Shown here: piece after piece, positions 1-7,615 of the stretch
Layout: every line of letters starts with the position of its first letter
Numbering within the stretch: position 1 is the stretch's first letter
Origin: Cognatishimia maritima
GTDB taxonomy: Bacteria > Pseudomonadota > Alphaproteobacteria > Rhodobacterales > Rhodobacteraceae
Assembly: GCF_900129685.1 (NCBI RefSeq)
Contig: NZ_FQWM01000003.1
Location: 19,886 to 83,885, forward strand
Direction of reading: 5' to 3'
DNA length: 64,000 nt
Made by a program: the position numbers and the translations under genes
Notes under the pieces: model-generated
The model's database searches: none
Told to the model about the DNA's origin: nothing
Seen by the model: only the letters and a program-made list of their open reading frames with translations

Positions 1-1
1 C

Positions 2-91
2 CCCACCACTAACACCGCCCAATACGGTGCGCAGATGCTGTTTGAAATTCTCAGCCTGATGCAGTTTTCTCCCTCACTCCCTTCAAAATAG
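2..91 (+). CDS. 3' end of an unidentified gene (partial)
   Basis: The second frame is open from the window edge to a TAG at 89-91, giving a 29-residue C-terminal tail that contains NTAQYGAQMLFEILS. The RidA-family gene starts 12 bases later, so this is probably the upstream member of the same operon. Too little is visible to name the family. An enzyme of amino-acid or imine metabolism would fit the two genes that follow, but that is inference from context only. Confidence 0.5.
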   Translation, partial: PTTNTAQYGAQMLFEILSLMQFSPSLPSK

Positions 92-102
92 AAAGACGAA
101 GA

Positions 103-447
103 ATGGCGATTGAACGTAAAGAACCCGATAACCGCATGAGCCAGATCGTGATCCATAACGACATGATCTATCTTGCTGGTCAGATCGGCGAAGGCCCAGA
201 TGTGACGTCTCAGACCATTTCGGTGTTGGCCGAGGTTGACCGTTTGTTGGCTGAGGCGGGCAGCAGCAAGTCTAACATTCTACAGGCGCAAATCTGGCTC
301 TCTGACATCTCCACCGTGGCAGAGATGAACGAAGTCTGGGATGCTTGGATTGACCCAAAAAATCCGCCAGCACGCGCCTGCGTGGAAAGCAAACTTGTCA
401 CACCGGACTTCCTTGTTGAAGTTATGGTGACCGCCACCAAAGGCTAA
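103..447 (+). CDS. RidA family (YjgF/YER057c/UK114) protein
   Basis: A 114-residue protein of the usual RidA length. It has the family pattern: an early YLAGQIG strand, a central QAQIWLSDI helix-strand, and the signature NPPARACVE near residue 88-96, whose arginine binds the carboxylate of the imine substrate. RidA proteins hydrolyse reactive enamines and imines released by PLP enzymes and amino-acid oxidases. The ATG follows GAAAGACGAAGA, a weak ribosome site. The next gene, an ornithine cyclodeaminase-family enzyme, starts 2 bases after the stop, so the two are co-transcribed; imine detoxification beside an imine-forming enzyme is a sensible pairing. The exact substrate is unknown. Confidence 0.88.
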   Translation: MAIERKEPDNRMSQIVIHNDMIYLAGQIGEGPDVTSQTISVLAEVDRLLAEAGSSKSNILQAQIWLSDISTVAEMNEVWDAWIDPKNPPARACVESKLVTPDFLVEVMVTATKG

Positions 448-449
448 CC

Positions 450-1394
450 ATGACACATTTTTTGACTGCCGAACAAACCTCTGCAGCACTAGAAATGAGC
501 CCGTTGATTGATGCGATCGACGGGCTTTTTGAAACGGGCTGTGACATGCCGGTTCGGCACCACCACAGTTTTGACGTACCCGGTGAAGAGGCTGGCACGC
601 TTTTGGTGATGCCCGCGTGGCGATCCGGTGATCATCTTGGCGTAAAGATGGTCAATGTGGTGCCTGGCAACGGAGCCCGTGGTCTACCTGCGATTGCAGG
701 CGTATACATCCTCAGTTCTGCCAAAACAGGTGAACTTCAGGCGATTATGGATGGCGCAGAACTGACCGCACGGCGCACGGCGGCCGCATCGGCATTGGCA
801 GCTAAATATCTGTCGCGGCCTAATGCTCGACGCTTGCTGATTGTTGGTGCAGGAAAACTCTCGCTCAACCTGATCGAGGCGCATTCAGTGCATCGCCAAT
901 TTGATGTCATCGAGATCTGGGCACGTCGCCTTGAGCAAGCCGAATTGGTTGCCGAAAAGGCGCGGGCTTTAGGTTTCCCTGCAAGCGCGTGCGGTGATCT
1001 AGAAGCTTCTGCACGGGACGCAGATGTGATCTCCTGCTGTACGCTGTCGCGTGAGCCGCTGGTGCTTGGCGAATGGCTAAAACCCGGTTCGCACCTCGAC
1101 CTGATTGGAGCATTCAAACCGGACATGCGAGAATGCGACGATGATGCCATCGTGAATGCCTCGGTATTTGCGGATACCCGCGATGGGGTCTTCGCCGAAG
1201 GAGGCGATATTCTGCAGCCTCTGAAAGCGGGATTGATCTCTAAAGAGCACGTGAAAGCCGATTTATTCGATCTTTGTCGTGGTGATCATGGAGGACGCTC
1301 CGACGATCAGGAGATCACCGTATTCAAATCCGTTGGCGCGGCGTTGGAGGATCTGGCAGGAGCAATGCTGGTCTATGAAAGTTTGGCAGAGTGA
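450..1394 (+). CDS. Ornithine cyclodeaminase / mu-crystallin family protein
   Basis: A 314-residue protein with the family's layout: an N-terminal substrate half containing GVKMVNVVPGN (residues about 68-78) and MDGAELTARRTAA (about 100-112), then a Rossmann half starting LLIVGAGKLSLN (about 129-140). Members are NAD(P)-dependent and act on cyclic or linear imines and amino acids (ornithine cyclodeaminase, ketimine reductase, ectoine-pathway EutC). The nucleotide motif reads GAGKLS instead of the usual GxGxQA. The gene follows RidA by 2 bases in one operon. Downstream sequence is interrupted by an IS3 element at 1559, so any further operon genes may have been lost. Substrate specificity cannot be read from sequence alone. 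Confidence 0.85.
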   Translation: MTHFLTAEQTSAALEMSPLIDAIDGLFETGCDMPVRHHHSFDVPGEEAGTLLVMPAWRSGDHLGVKMVNVVPGNGARGLPAIAGVYILSSAKTGELQAIMDGAELTARRTAAASALAAKYLSRPNARRLLIVGAGKLSLNLIEAHSVHRQFDVIEIWARRLEQAELVAEKARALGFPASACGDLEASARDADVISCCTLSREPLVLGEWLKPGSHLDLIGAFKPDMRECDDDAIVNASVFADTRDGVFAEGGDILQPLKAGLISKEHVKADLFDLCRGDHGGRSDDQEITVFKSVGAALEDLAGAMLVYESLAE

Positions 1395-1581
1395 TCCCCA
1401 GCCAAACCTTTTCGTCTTAGATTTACTCGCAAAGACCGAAATGCGGTCTAGGTCAAACTTTAACGACACCTGATCGCCAACAGTTGACTATGCAGCGCTC
1501 GATGTCCCTGACCAACTTGTCAGCGGCGTCCTTCGATGTAAATCCCGGAGACAAATTGTGACCTGCTCCCCTTAAAGTCCG

Positions 1582-1888
1582 CTAATTTGGGTTAGCTCTG
1601 TTCAGGTTTTGGTCTTTCTTTGACTGGTTAGCATATTCTGCTGGCGTTCGGCCAGCGAAGCTTGTGTGCGGGCGGTGATGGTTAAAGTCGTTGCGCCACG
1701 ATGCGATCAGATTGCGGGCATGCCGCAGGCTTTCGAACAGGTGTTCGTTCAAACACTCATCCCGCATCCTGCCGTTGAAGCTTTCGCAGTATCCGTTTTC
1801 CCAGGGTGACCCTGGCTCGATGTGGGCGGTCTTCGCGCCGACGGCAGTGATCCCAGTCCCGAACAGCCTGTGCTACGAACTCAGGGCC
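1582..1888 (-). pseudogene. IS3 orfB, 3' part (C-terminal integrase end)
   Basis: Read on the minus strand from the IS110 junction, this encodes [12 protein letters not shown], then after a frame change the end of an rve integrase domain: [22 protein letters not shown] with the third catalytic Glu, and the usual [16 protein letters not shown] tail. The frame break lies near 1765-1850. The upstream half of the same gene is at 3519-4080. The gene is inactive because it is split by IS110 and also frameshifted. Confidence 0.8.
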
Positions 1889-2026
1889 ATAACACCTTCG
1901 GAATGACGTTGATTTAGAGGCTATGATTGCCTGCGCAGCCCTCAAATAGCGCAGCAGGTGATCATAGCCGGGTCTCAGGTCTCTACAGTGGTTTTGCAAC
2001 AAACCACACCGCAAGGGAGACCGACT
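1889..2026 (+). ncRNA. Candidate IS110 bridge RNA / transposase leader with long hairpin
   Basis: IS110-group elements are known to transcribe a bridge RNA from the non-coding end upstream of the transposase, which pairs with target and donor DNA. Here the leader holds a 15-bp stem: arm 1920-1934 (GCTATGATTGCCTGC) pairs fully with 1954-1968 (GCAGGTGATCATAGC), counting two G-U pairs. The loop includes AGCCCTCAAATAGCGCA. The relative at 31657-31703 has the same stem with four two-sided compensatory changes and nearly the same loop, which argues for a selected RNA structure. The ends of the RNA and its guide loops cannot be assigned by eye. Confidence 0.55.
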
Positions 2027-3259
2027 ATGACCGATGCCACTATTGCACAAACCGCGCCTGTTTTGGTTGCGATTGATATCGCAAAGGCCCGCCATGAAGT
2101 TTTGATTGCTGTTCCGGGTAGAACGCGGCGTCGCCGCCTAACGGTTCTGAATCGGCTCGACGACTTCAACCGATTGATTGCCACACTCTCGGATTATGAC
2201 CGTCCTGTCCGCGCAGCCTTTGAGGCGACGGGCAATTACCATCGCGCTTTGGCTTACCGGCTTGGGGACGCCGGTTTTGATGTGAAGTTGGTGTCTTCGG
2301 TCGCATTGGCGCGCACCCGTGAAGCCTTGAACAACAGCTGGGACAAGAACGACCCCAAGGATGCGCAGGTCATCCTGCATATGATGCAAATCGGGAACGA
2401 GCAATTCTATCACGATCCACTGTTGTGCGGTACGAATGATCTTCAGGAGTTGTCCAAGACGCACAACATCGTCTCGCGCTCAAAGACGGAACTTTGGCAC
2501 CGGGTGCTGACTCATTACCTGCCGCTGTATTGGCCTGAGGCTGACCGCTTTCATCGCAGTTCACGCAGCGACTGGTTCTTTGCGTTCCTCGAACGCTATC
2601 CTTCGCCACACTTTATCTCAGACATGAGCCAAGAGGCATTCATTACCGATGCGTGGGAGGTTGTCGGTTGCAAAGTCTCAAAAGAGCGTTTACTTGCAGA
2701 CATTTATCAGACCGCCAAGTCATCTGTAGGCTTGCCCATTGCCCCAGACTCCGACGCCGCCAGGATGTTCCGTTTGGTCTTAGGCGAAGGGCGCAGCCTG
2801 ATTGCACAGCGCAATGAGATTGAGGACCGTGCTGTCGAACTGCTCGCGAACAACAGCGACTATCAACTGCTGACTTCTATCCCGGGGATCGGGCCAATCA
2901 ATGCCCTGACCATCTTGGCAGAGGCAGGCGATCTGCGCCGCTTTCAGCATCACCGCCAGTTTCTGAAGTTCTGTGGGATGGACCTCGCGACGATCCAATC
3001 CGGCACATTCCGTGGCCAAACCAAGCTCTCAAAATATGGGAATGCCAGATTACGCCGCACGCTGTGGATGGCTGGTCAGGTGGCCATCATGCAAAAGACC
3101 AACAGCTTCCGTGACAAGTTCGAGCGATACATTGCCAAAGATCGTCAAAACACCCATTTGCGCCGCAAGGCGTACACCGCAATCGCCGCAAAAATGGCCC
3201 GTACCGTGCACGGGATCATCAAACGCGGCGAACCCTATCGTCCCTTCTTTGAGGGATGA
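2027..3259 (+). CDS. IS110-family transposase (DEDD recombinase)
   Basis: A 410-residue protein, normal for IS110. The N-terminal RuvC-like DEDD domain starts VLVAIDIAKARHE (first Asp), continues through RAAFEATGNYHRAL and has NDPKDAQVILHMM. The C-terminal Tnp domain carries LLTSIPGIGPINALTILAEAGD (helix-hairpin-helix) and SGTFRGQTKLSKYGNARLRR, the region of the catalytic serine. The frame is open from 1958, but the ATG at 2027 follows GGGAGA at 2015-2020 and matches the start of the related copy at 31761. It looks intact, so this copy may be active. Confidence 0.93.
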   Translation: MTDATIAQTAPVLVAIDIAKARHEVLIAVPGRTRRRRLTVLNRLDDFNRLIATLSDYDRPVRAAFEATGNYHRALAYRLGDAGFDVKLVSSVALARTREALNNSWDKNDPKDAQVILHMMQIGNEQFYHDPLLCGTNDLQELSKTHNIVSRSKTELWHRVLTHYLPLYWPEADRFHRSSRSDWFFAFLERYPSPHFISDMSQEAFITDAWEVVGCKVSKERLLADIYQTAKSSVGLPIAPDSDAARMFRLVLGEGRSLIAQRNEIEDRAVELLANNSDYQLLTSIPGIGPINALTILAEAGDLRRFQHHRQFLKFCGMDLATIQSGTFRGQTKLSKYGNARLRRTLWMAGQVAIMQKTNSFRDKFERYIAKDRQNTHLRRKAYTAIAAKMARTVHGIIKRGEPYRPFFEG

Positions 3260-3518
3260 TCGACGCAGAAGGACCTTTCTCTGTAAGGGCCGTATAGGCG
3301 AGAATTCGACCTCGTAGATAATGTTCAGGCCTTCTGCTCAACGACCAAAAGATCTCGTCTTAAGGACGGTGAGAGCCGCAAAAGCGTACTCTGTGTTTGT
3401 TATGGGAGAGACATGTTGTTGACCAAAATGCCGAACTGACACACATTCAAACGTGCTGGAACGCTTCAGCATGACAATGATCTGATGCCAAATCAGCCGA
3501 TCATTCCGCACATAGGAC

Positions 3519-4080
3519 GTTATCCGACCGGATGAATACCGGAGTGCCGCGCAGGATAAACAGGTCCGTCAGCGCGTCGATGACATCTGTCGAGTTCAGC
3601 TTGCGCTGTACCTTGATCGCTAGGCATTCACGGCTGTGTTCATCAATGATGTTCAGTGTCCGGAAGACCTTTCCATCATCTGTCCGGCAATGCACGAAGT
3701 CATAGCTCCAGATATGGTTCCGATATTCGGGCCTCAGCCTCACGCATGATCCATCATTCAGCCAGAGCCGCCCCTTCTTCGGTTGTTTTGCTGGAACCTT
3801 CAGCCCCTCTCGTCGCCACAGCCGTTCGACACGACCATCGCTCACGGACCAACCCGCCTCTCTGAGCAGAGCCGCGATCCGCCGATAGCCGTAGCGGCCA
3901 AACTGTCTGGCCAATTCGATCATGTCAGCAACCAAACGATCCTCATCGGCGCGGCCTTTCGGGATATGCCTTTGTGTGGAGCGATGCTGCCCGAGAATCC
4001 GACAGGTCCTGTGACCTGCGTTCCGATACTTTGAACTGGCTTCGAACGTGATCGATACATGCGCGACGGCGAGCGGGGCT
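3519..4080 (-). pseudogene. IS3 orfB, 5' part (HTH_21 and N-terminal integrase domain)
   Basis: The minus strand encodes SPARRRACIDHVRSQFKVSERR from just inside orfA, then in another frame TCRILGQHRSTQRHIPKG and RFGYRRI-type helix sequence, followed by the rve core with HIWSYDFVHC (first Asp) and IDEHSRECLAI, up to FIRSDN (second Asp), where IS110 begins. The shift between the first two parts lies near 4015 and looks like a 7-base insertion after CGCAGG. The gene is therefore doubly broken: frameshifted, and split by the IS110 insertion. Confidence 0.8.
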
Positions 4081-4358
4081 TAGTAATTTCCCTTTGCGGC
4101 TTCCTTCAGGATTAATTTGTCCAACGTAAGATCAGACACAGCTCTTCTGAGCCGTTCATTTTCCTTTTGAATTCGCTTCAGCTCCTTCAATTGATCCACA
4201 CCCATTCCGCCATACTTCTTACGCCAGCGGTAATAGGTTTGTTCAACAACACCGATCTGTCTGATTGCATCCAGACGGGACATGCCTTGCCCCATCAACA
4301 CCTCAACTTGCCGTAACTTCGAAACTATCTCTTCTGGCTTCGGTCGCTTGTTTGCCAT
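4080..4358 (-). CDS. IS3-family OrfA (helix-turn-helix, HTH_8/Tnp_1)
   Basis: A 92-residue protein starting MANKRPKPEEIVSKLRQVEV, with the helix-turn-helix (SRLDAIRQIGVVEQTYYRWRKKYGGM, residues about 27-52) and the leucine-zipper stretch LKELKRIQKENERLRRAVSD that multimerises OrfA/OrfAB. It ends LTLDKLILKEAAKGNY, where IS3 elements shift by -1 to join orfA to orfB. The frame is intact, but its orfB partner is disrupted, so only OrfA, usually a repressor or binding protein, could be made. A close relative (MASKRPKPEEIVWKL, with an internal stop) is at 31995-32100. Confidence 0.9.
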   Translation of the reverse strand: MANKRPKPEEIVSKLRQVEVLMGQGMSRLDAIRQIGVVEQTYYRWRKKYGGMGVDQLKELKRIQKENERLRRAVSDLTLDKLILKEAAKGNY

Positions 4359-4414
4359 TCTTGGTCCTCCGTTTCCTAAACATAGCGGCGGACCAAATCA
4401 GTAGGGGAGGCTCA

Positions 4415-4521
4415 GCCACTTCTTGCTCCGGGATTGACAACACTTCGCCCGTGGCGATGGCACCGTGGACTTGAAAGACGCGCTTCGCCAAATCAACGCC
4501 GACAATGAAAGCTTCAGACAT
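4415..4521 (-). pseudogene. IS110-family transposase remnant (N-terminal fragment)
   Basis: From an ATG at 4519-4521 the minus strand encodes MSEAFIVGVDLAKRVFQVHG, the characteristic start of another IS110 subgroup (first catalytic Asp in GVDLAKRVF). Recognisable sequence stops exactly at 4414, where the IS3 end begins. A ribosome site (AGGAGG-like, TCCTCC at 4525-4530 on the plus strand) precedes the start. It is a remnant cut by the IS3 element and is not closely related to the transposase at 2027. Confidence 0.75.
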
Positions 4522-4848
4522 TTTATCCTCCTGCAATATCCACAAGCTGAAGCAGTTCGGGCGGCTCAATAATGAACCGGCAGGAGGGGCATCCAATCCA
4601 TCAGTATAGAATGTGCCCATCACCGCAAACACCCCGCATAACCAAACCAATAAGATGCGCCGGACTCTCACATAATTTTGGACGCCAGCCAGCCTAACTT
4701 CTCTGACGACGGTAGCTCTCGACGCAGTCGCGGCTGAGCTCGATGCTACAATCGGTGATGAAGAATACAGCCTCTCCCAGTAATTGGCGATGTATTTTGG
4801 GATTGGTTAAACCTGAGCGCTCTTGTCTGAAAGAATCTAATGTCAAAT
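4522..4848. other. Non-coding stretch between IS remnant and MocR gene
   Basis: The first part (about 4522-4680) is probably the leader of the truncated IS110 element. The rest, up to the MocR stop codon, shows no convincing coding frame, RNA or clear terminator. Confidence 0.4.
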
Positions 4849-6333
4849 TTATTTCTCAAGGCTCAAGATGCCCTGATCGCGTAGCAAATCACTTAGTCTG
4901 GCGATAGCTTGGCATATCTCCGACTCAGTCAAAGATGAGTATCCAAGCATTACCATGTTTCCTGGAGGCTCCCCACTGAAATCAAATGCGGCGCCGCTCG
5001 CTAAAGAATAGATTCCTATTCCTATTGACCGCGCCTTTTCCTGAATAATCTGACCACTTCCGATGCCTTCAGGCAAATGCCAAACGAAGTGCAACCCGCT
5101 GTCCTGCCCAGTAATTTTGGGGTCGCCAAAATGGCCTTTCAAGGCTTCAATAAGGACATCTCTTCGCGCTTTATATATCTGACTTAGTTTCCTAACGTGG
5201 CGATCAAAGTGCCCTTCATTGATAAATTCGGCCAACGCTTTCTGTTCCAACCAAGATTGCCCATTGCTCATGTGGGCCTTCGATACACGTGCATCGTTCC
5301 AGAAAGATCTTGGGAGTACTGTAAAGCCTAGCCGTACACCTGCGCCCACTGACTTGGAAAATGATCCAACATAAAAGACCCTTCTTCCCCGATCGAGACC
5401 CGATAAGGCCGTTAGTGGCGGGCCATTGTAGCGAAATTCGCTATCGTAGTCATCTTCAATTATGAAACTCTCCGTTTCCTCCGCCCACTTTAGCAAGGCC
5501 AAACGTCGGCTCAAGGACATCATTACACCGGTTGGAAATTGGTGGGATGGCGTAACGAACAGCAGATTTCGCCTCTTGTTTGGCAATAAGTCTACTCGGA
5601 TGCCTTCGTCGTCGACAGGAATTGGCTCTATTGGAAGCTCTTCCTGCTGAAACAACAACGACGCTCCAATATAGCAGGGATTTTCAATACAAAGCCGTCG
5701 GGTGTGGTTTCTCAGAACTCTCAATATGAGATTGAGCGCATCTTGTCCGCCAGTTGTGACAATGATCTGGTCAGTGCTGACATCCATGCCACGGCTACGC
5801 GCCAAACGATCAGAAATTGCTTTTCGTAGTTCTGGCAGACCGGCAGGATCGCAATAATCGGTTAGATATCGAGGGCCATCCGACGCAGACAGGATGCCCC
5901 CGACTATTCGGCGCCAAGTCTTGAGCGGGAATGCACCGGCAGCGGACCGCCCTACCCAAAAATCGAAAGCCGGCCGATTCACTTCTCCGCCCGGTGATCC
6001 GGCAAAACATAAGAGAGGATCGCTAGATTGATTCTCAATATCATCTGTTGGCACAAGCTCATCTTTGAGGTTGCGAACCAAAAGCAGATCATCTGGAGGA
6101 ATTGATGTGACGAACATGCCGGCAGTGCCGCGAGAGGCAGTATATCCCTCGGCAGCGAGCCGTTCGTAGGCAAACATTATTGTGTTGCGCGAAACACCTA
6201 ACTGGTTTGCTAATGCTCGACTTGACGGCAAGGCCATTCCAGCGCGCAGGCGGCCACACAAGATCAGGTCTCGGATCTGATCAAACACTTGTACCTGCAG
6301 GGATGCTTCCGCTTCGTGGTTGATTGTGAGCAT
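4849..6333 (-). CDS. MocR/PdxR-type transcription regulator (GntR HTH + aminotransferase domain)
   Basis: A protein of about 494 residues. The N-terminal winged helix-turn-helix of the GntR type (about residues 10-77: DQIRDLILCGRLRAGMALPSS, then ANQLGVSRNTIMFAYERL) is joined to a fold-type I PLP domain. PLP-site motifs are present: TGGQDALNL, IIEDDYDSEFRY and SFSK with the PLP lysine at about 327. MocR regulators sense PLP or an amino compound (GABA, taurine, PLP) and activate or repress a neighbouring operon. The frame extends to a TTG at 6342, but the ATG at 6333 is the more natural start. It lies beside the ferredoxin/Mo-enzyme cluster and is its most likely local regulator, with about 930 bases between them. 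Confidence 0.9.
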   Translation of the reverse strand: MLTINHEAEASLQVQVFDQIRDLILCGRLRAGMALPSSRALANQLGVSRNTIMFAYERLAAEGYTASRGTAGMFVTSIPPDDLLLVRNLKDELVPTDDIENQSSDPLLCFAGSPGGEVNRPAFDFWVGRSAAGAFPLKTWRRIVGGILSASDGPRYLTDYCDPAGLPELRKAISDRLARSRGMDVSTDQIIVTTGGQDALNLILRVLRNHTRRLCIENPCYIGASLLFQQEELPIEPIPVDDEGIRVDLLPNKRRNLLFVTPSHQFPTGVMMSLSRRLALLKWAEETESFIIEDDYDSEFRYNGPPLTALSGLDRGRRVFYVGSFSKSVGAGVRLGFTVLPRSFWNDARVSKAHMSNGQSWLEQKALAEFINEGHFDRHVRKLSQIYKARRDVLIEALKGHFGDPKITGQDSGLHFVWHLPEGIGSGQIIQEKARSIGIGIYSLASGAAFDFSGEPPGNMVMLGYSSLTESEICQAIARLSDLLRDQGILSLEK

Positions 6334-6342
6334 AAGTTCCAA

Positions 6343-7278
6343 AGTGTTATCCCCACAATCTCATGGTCCACCGCACATTGGACTGAATTTGAAAAGATCT
6401 CAATTTTTTCGAGCATCTTATTAAGCCATTTATGCAGTCTACGGGGTCGCCACCTAGCAGATCAGTCCTCAAATCCAACTTCTCATCCAAAGTTAATCCT
6501 CCGATACATCGCCACGAAAAGTATGCTACAAAAAATTGAAAGGGGGCCTTAAGAACGCAATTATCTCTAGTGCAATTTGGCATGAATACACGTTTAGGCT
6601 GCATGGCGATACCATATCCAAGAATTAACGCCGGCGCTGCGAAAACTTGTGAGGTGGCTTCTCTTCCGTTTGAATTGGAAGCCTCGCAGTTTCGCAACAT
6701 ATCGCATTGCGGGAATCGTCACTAAAAGATCGGATACAAGCGCTCTACTCTACCTGCCTGGTCACAATGATTTCATATCGTACGGAATGAATGTATCGCA
6801 CAAGAAGTCCCCTATCTAAATTCAGCAGAGTTTTCTGCGCAGACTGAAACAACATTTGCTCGATCTCTATGTAACGAACCTGATTGTGTTACTTCGTGCG
6901 TTCGCAAACCTACTATCCTTGTAGATTATGACGCATCAAAGCATTTCCATCCACAGCTTAAAGTTTACTCTGCGGAATGTTTGTCCGTGTCACGATAATC
7001 CAAAAAACGCCGACGTCCCAGTTTTTATTGCAACGGCTTCCGTTCCATCGAGCACAACCATGCACTATCTCGATATTGCGAAAGCTTTATCTAAAGCTAA
7101 GAACCTATTTCATCTAGATCATCATCTCCCGATGTGTACGCAGGTTTTCTTCTCTCACTTTGCCGTAGGTGATCCTCCTCAAATTAAAGTCTCCTGTTTC
7201 CGTCTCCAATCGCTGCTTGATTAAAAGCAATCTGCCTATTTAAAGCTTTTGGTTGGAACGAAAAGATTCTATTTGCCG
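6343..7278. other. Long AT-rich intergenic region
   Basis: About 930 bases without a convincing gene. Open frames here (for example 6928-7224 plus) lack a plausible ribosome site and any recognisable domain. It should contain the MocR promoter at its left edge. No clear terminator hairpin followed by a T-run was seen downstream of the ferredoxin gene. Confidence 0.45.
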
Positions 7279-7596
7279 TTAGTTGTCTCTGGAAAACCCT
7301 AATGCTTCCATACGCTCTTCCGCTCCCTCTAGGAGAGGCTGTTTCTTAATAATTTTGGGTAGAGTTGGCGCTTTTTCAGCATTAACCTCTGTCCAATGCT
7401 CTTTTTCCTCAGGAAGATCCAGATCTTCGTAGATTGCCTGAACGGGGCAAAGGGGCACACAGGCGGCGCAGTCGATGCAAGCCACCGGATCTATATAGAC
7501 CCGGTCGTCGTCCCCATGGAAACAAGAAACAGGACATACTTCGACGCAATCGGTAAAGCGACATCCAGTGCAATTATCAGTAACAACAAAGGGCAT
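7279..7596 (-). CDS. fdxA: FdxA-type 7Fe ferredoxin
   Basis: A 105-residue ferredoxin. Cysteines at 9, 12, 17, 21 and 25 and at 40, 43, 46 and 50 give the FdxA pattern for one [3Fe-4S] and one [4Fe-4S] cluster (NCTGCRFTDCVEVCP and CIDCAACVPLCP). A good ribosome site (AGGAAG) precedes the ATG. It is the last gene of the minus-strand cluster, 20 bases after the molybdopterin oxidoreductase. With the NADP-ferredoxin reductase at 15656 it could carry electrons between NADP(H) and the Mo enzyme. FdxA-like proteins serve many partners, so this pairing rests on gene order. Confidence 0.92.
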   Translation of the reverse strand: MPFVVTDNCTGCRFTDCVEVCPVSCFHGDDDRVYIDPVACIDCAACVPLCPVQAIYEDLDLPEEKEHWTEVNAEKAPTLPKIIKKQPLLEGAEERMEALGFSRDN

Positions 7597-7615
7597 TATT
7601 TCTTCCTAACTAGAT

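Larger units (their letters stand above)
1889..3518 (+). mobile_element. IS110-family insertion sequence (copy 1), apparently complete
   Basis: The element sits inside IS3 orfB between the codons for DN and GPEF. The host gene reads ...RSDN on one side (ending about 3519) and GPEFVA on the other (starting about 1888), which fixes the boundaries to within a few bases. It has a non-coding left leader of about 140 bases with a strong hairpin, one transposase gene (2027-3259) and about 260 bases of non-coding right end. No terminal inverted repeat or target duplication is evident, as expected for the IS110 group. A relative with the same left end and the same insertion point lies at 31627. Confidence 0.85.
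1559..4414 (-). mobile_element. IS3-family element (copy 1), split by an IS110 element
   Basis: The minus strand carries a typical IS3-family pair, orfA (4080-4358) and orfB. OrfB runs from about 4080 down to 3519, is interrupted by an IS110 element (about 1889-3518), and resumes from 1888 to 1582. The outer ends read TGAGCCTCCCCTACTG (inward from 4414) and TGACCTGCTCCCC (inward from 1559), imperfect inverted repeats as in this family. No matching target duplication is seen (TTG outside one end, GCC outside the other). The 4414 end lies directly against a truncated IS110 transposase gene, which this element may have interrupted. Confidence 0.85.

Noticed and set aside
6928..7224. 98-codon plus-strand frame in the intergenic region
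   Set aside because: No ribosome site, no recognisable domain, atypical composition; isolated between two minus-strand genes.
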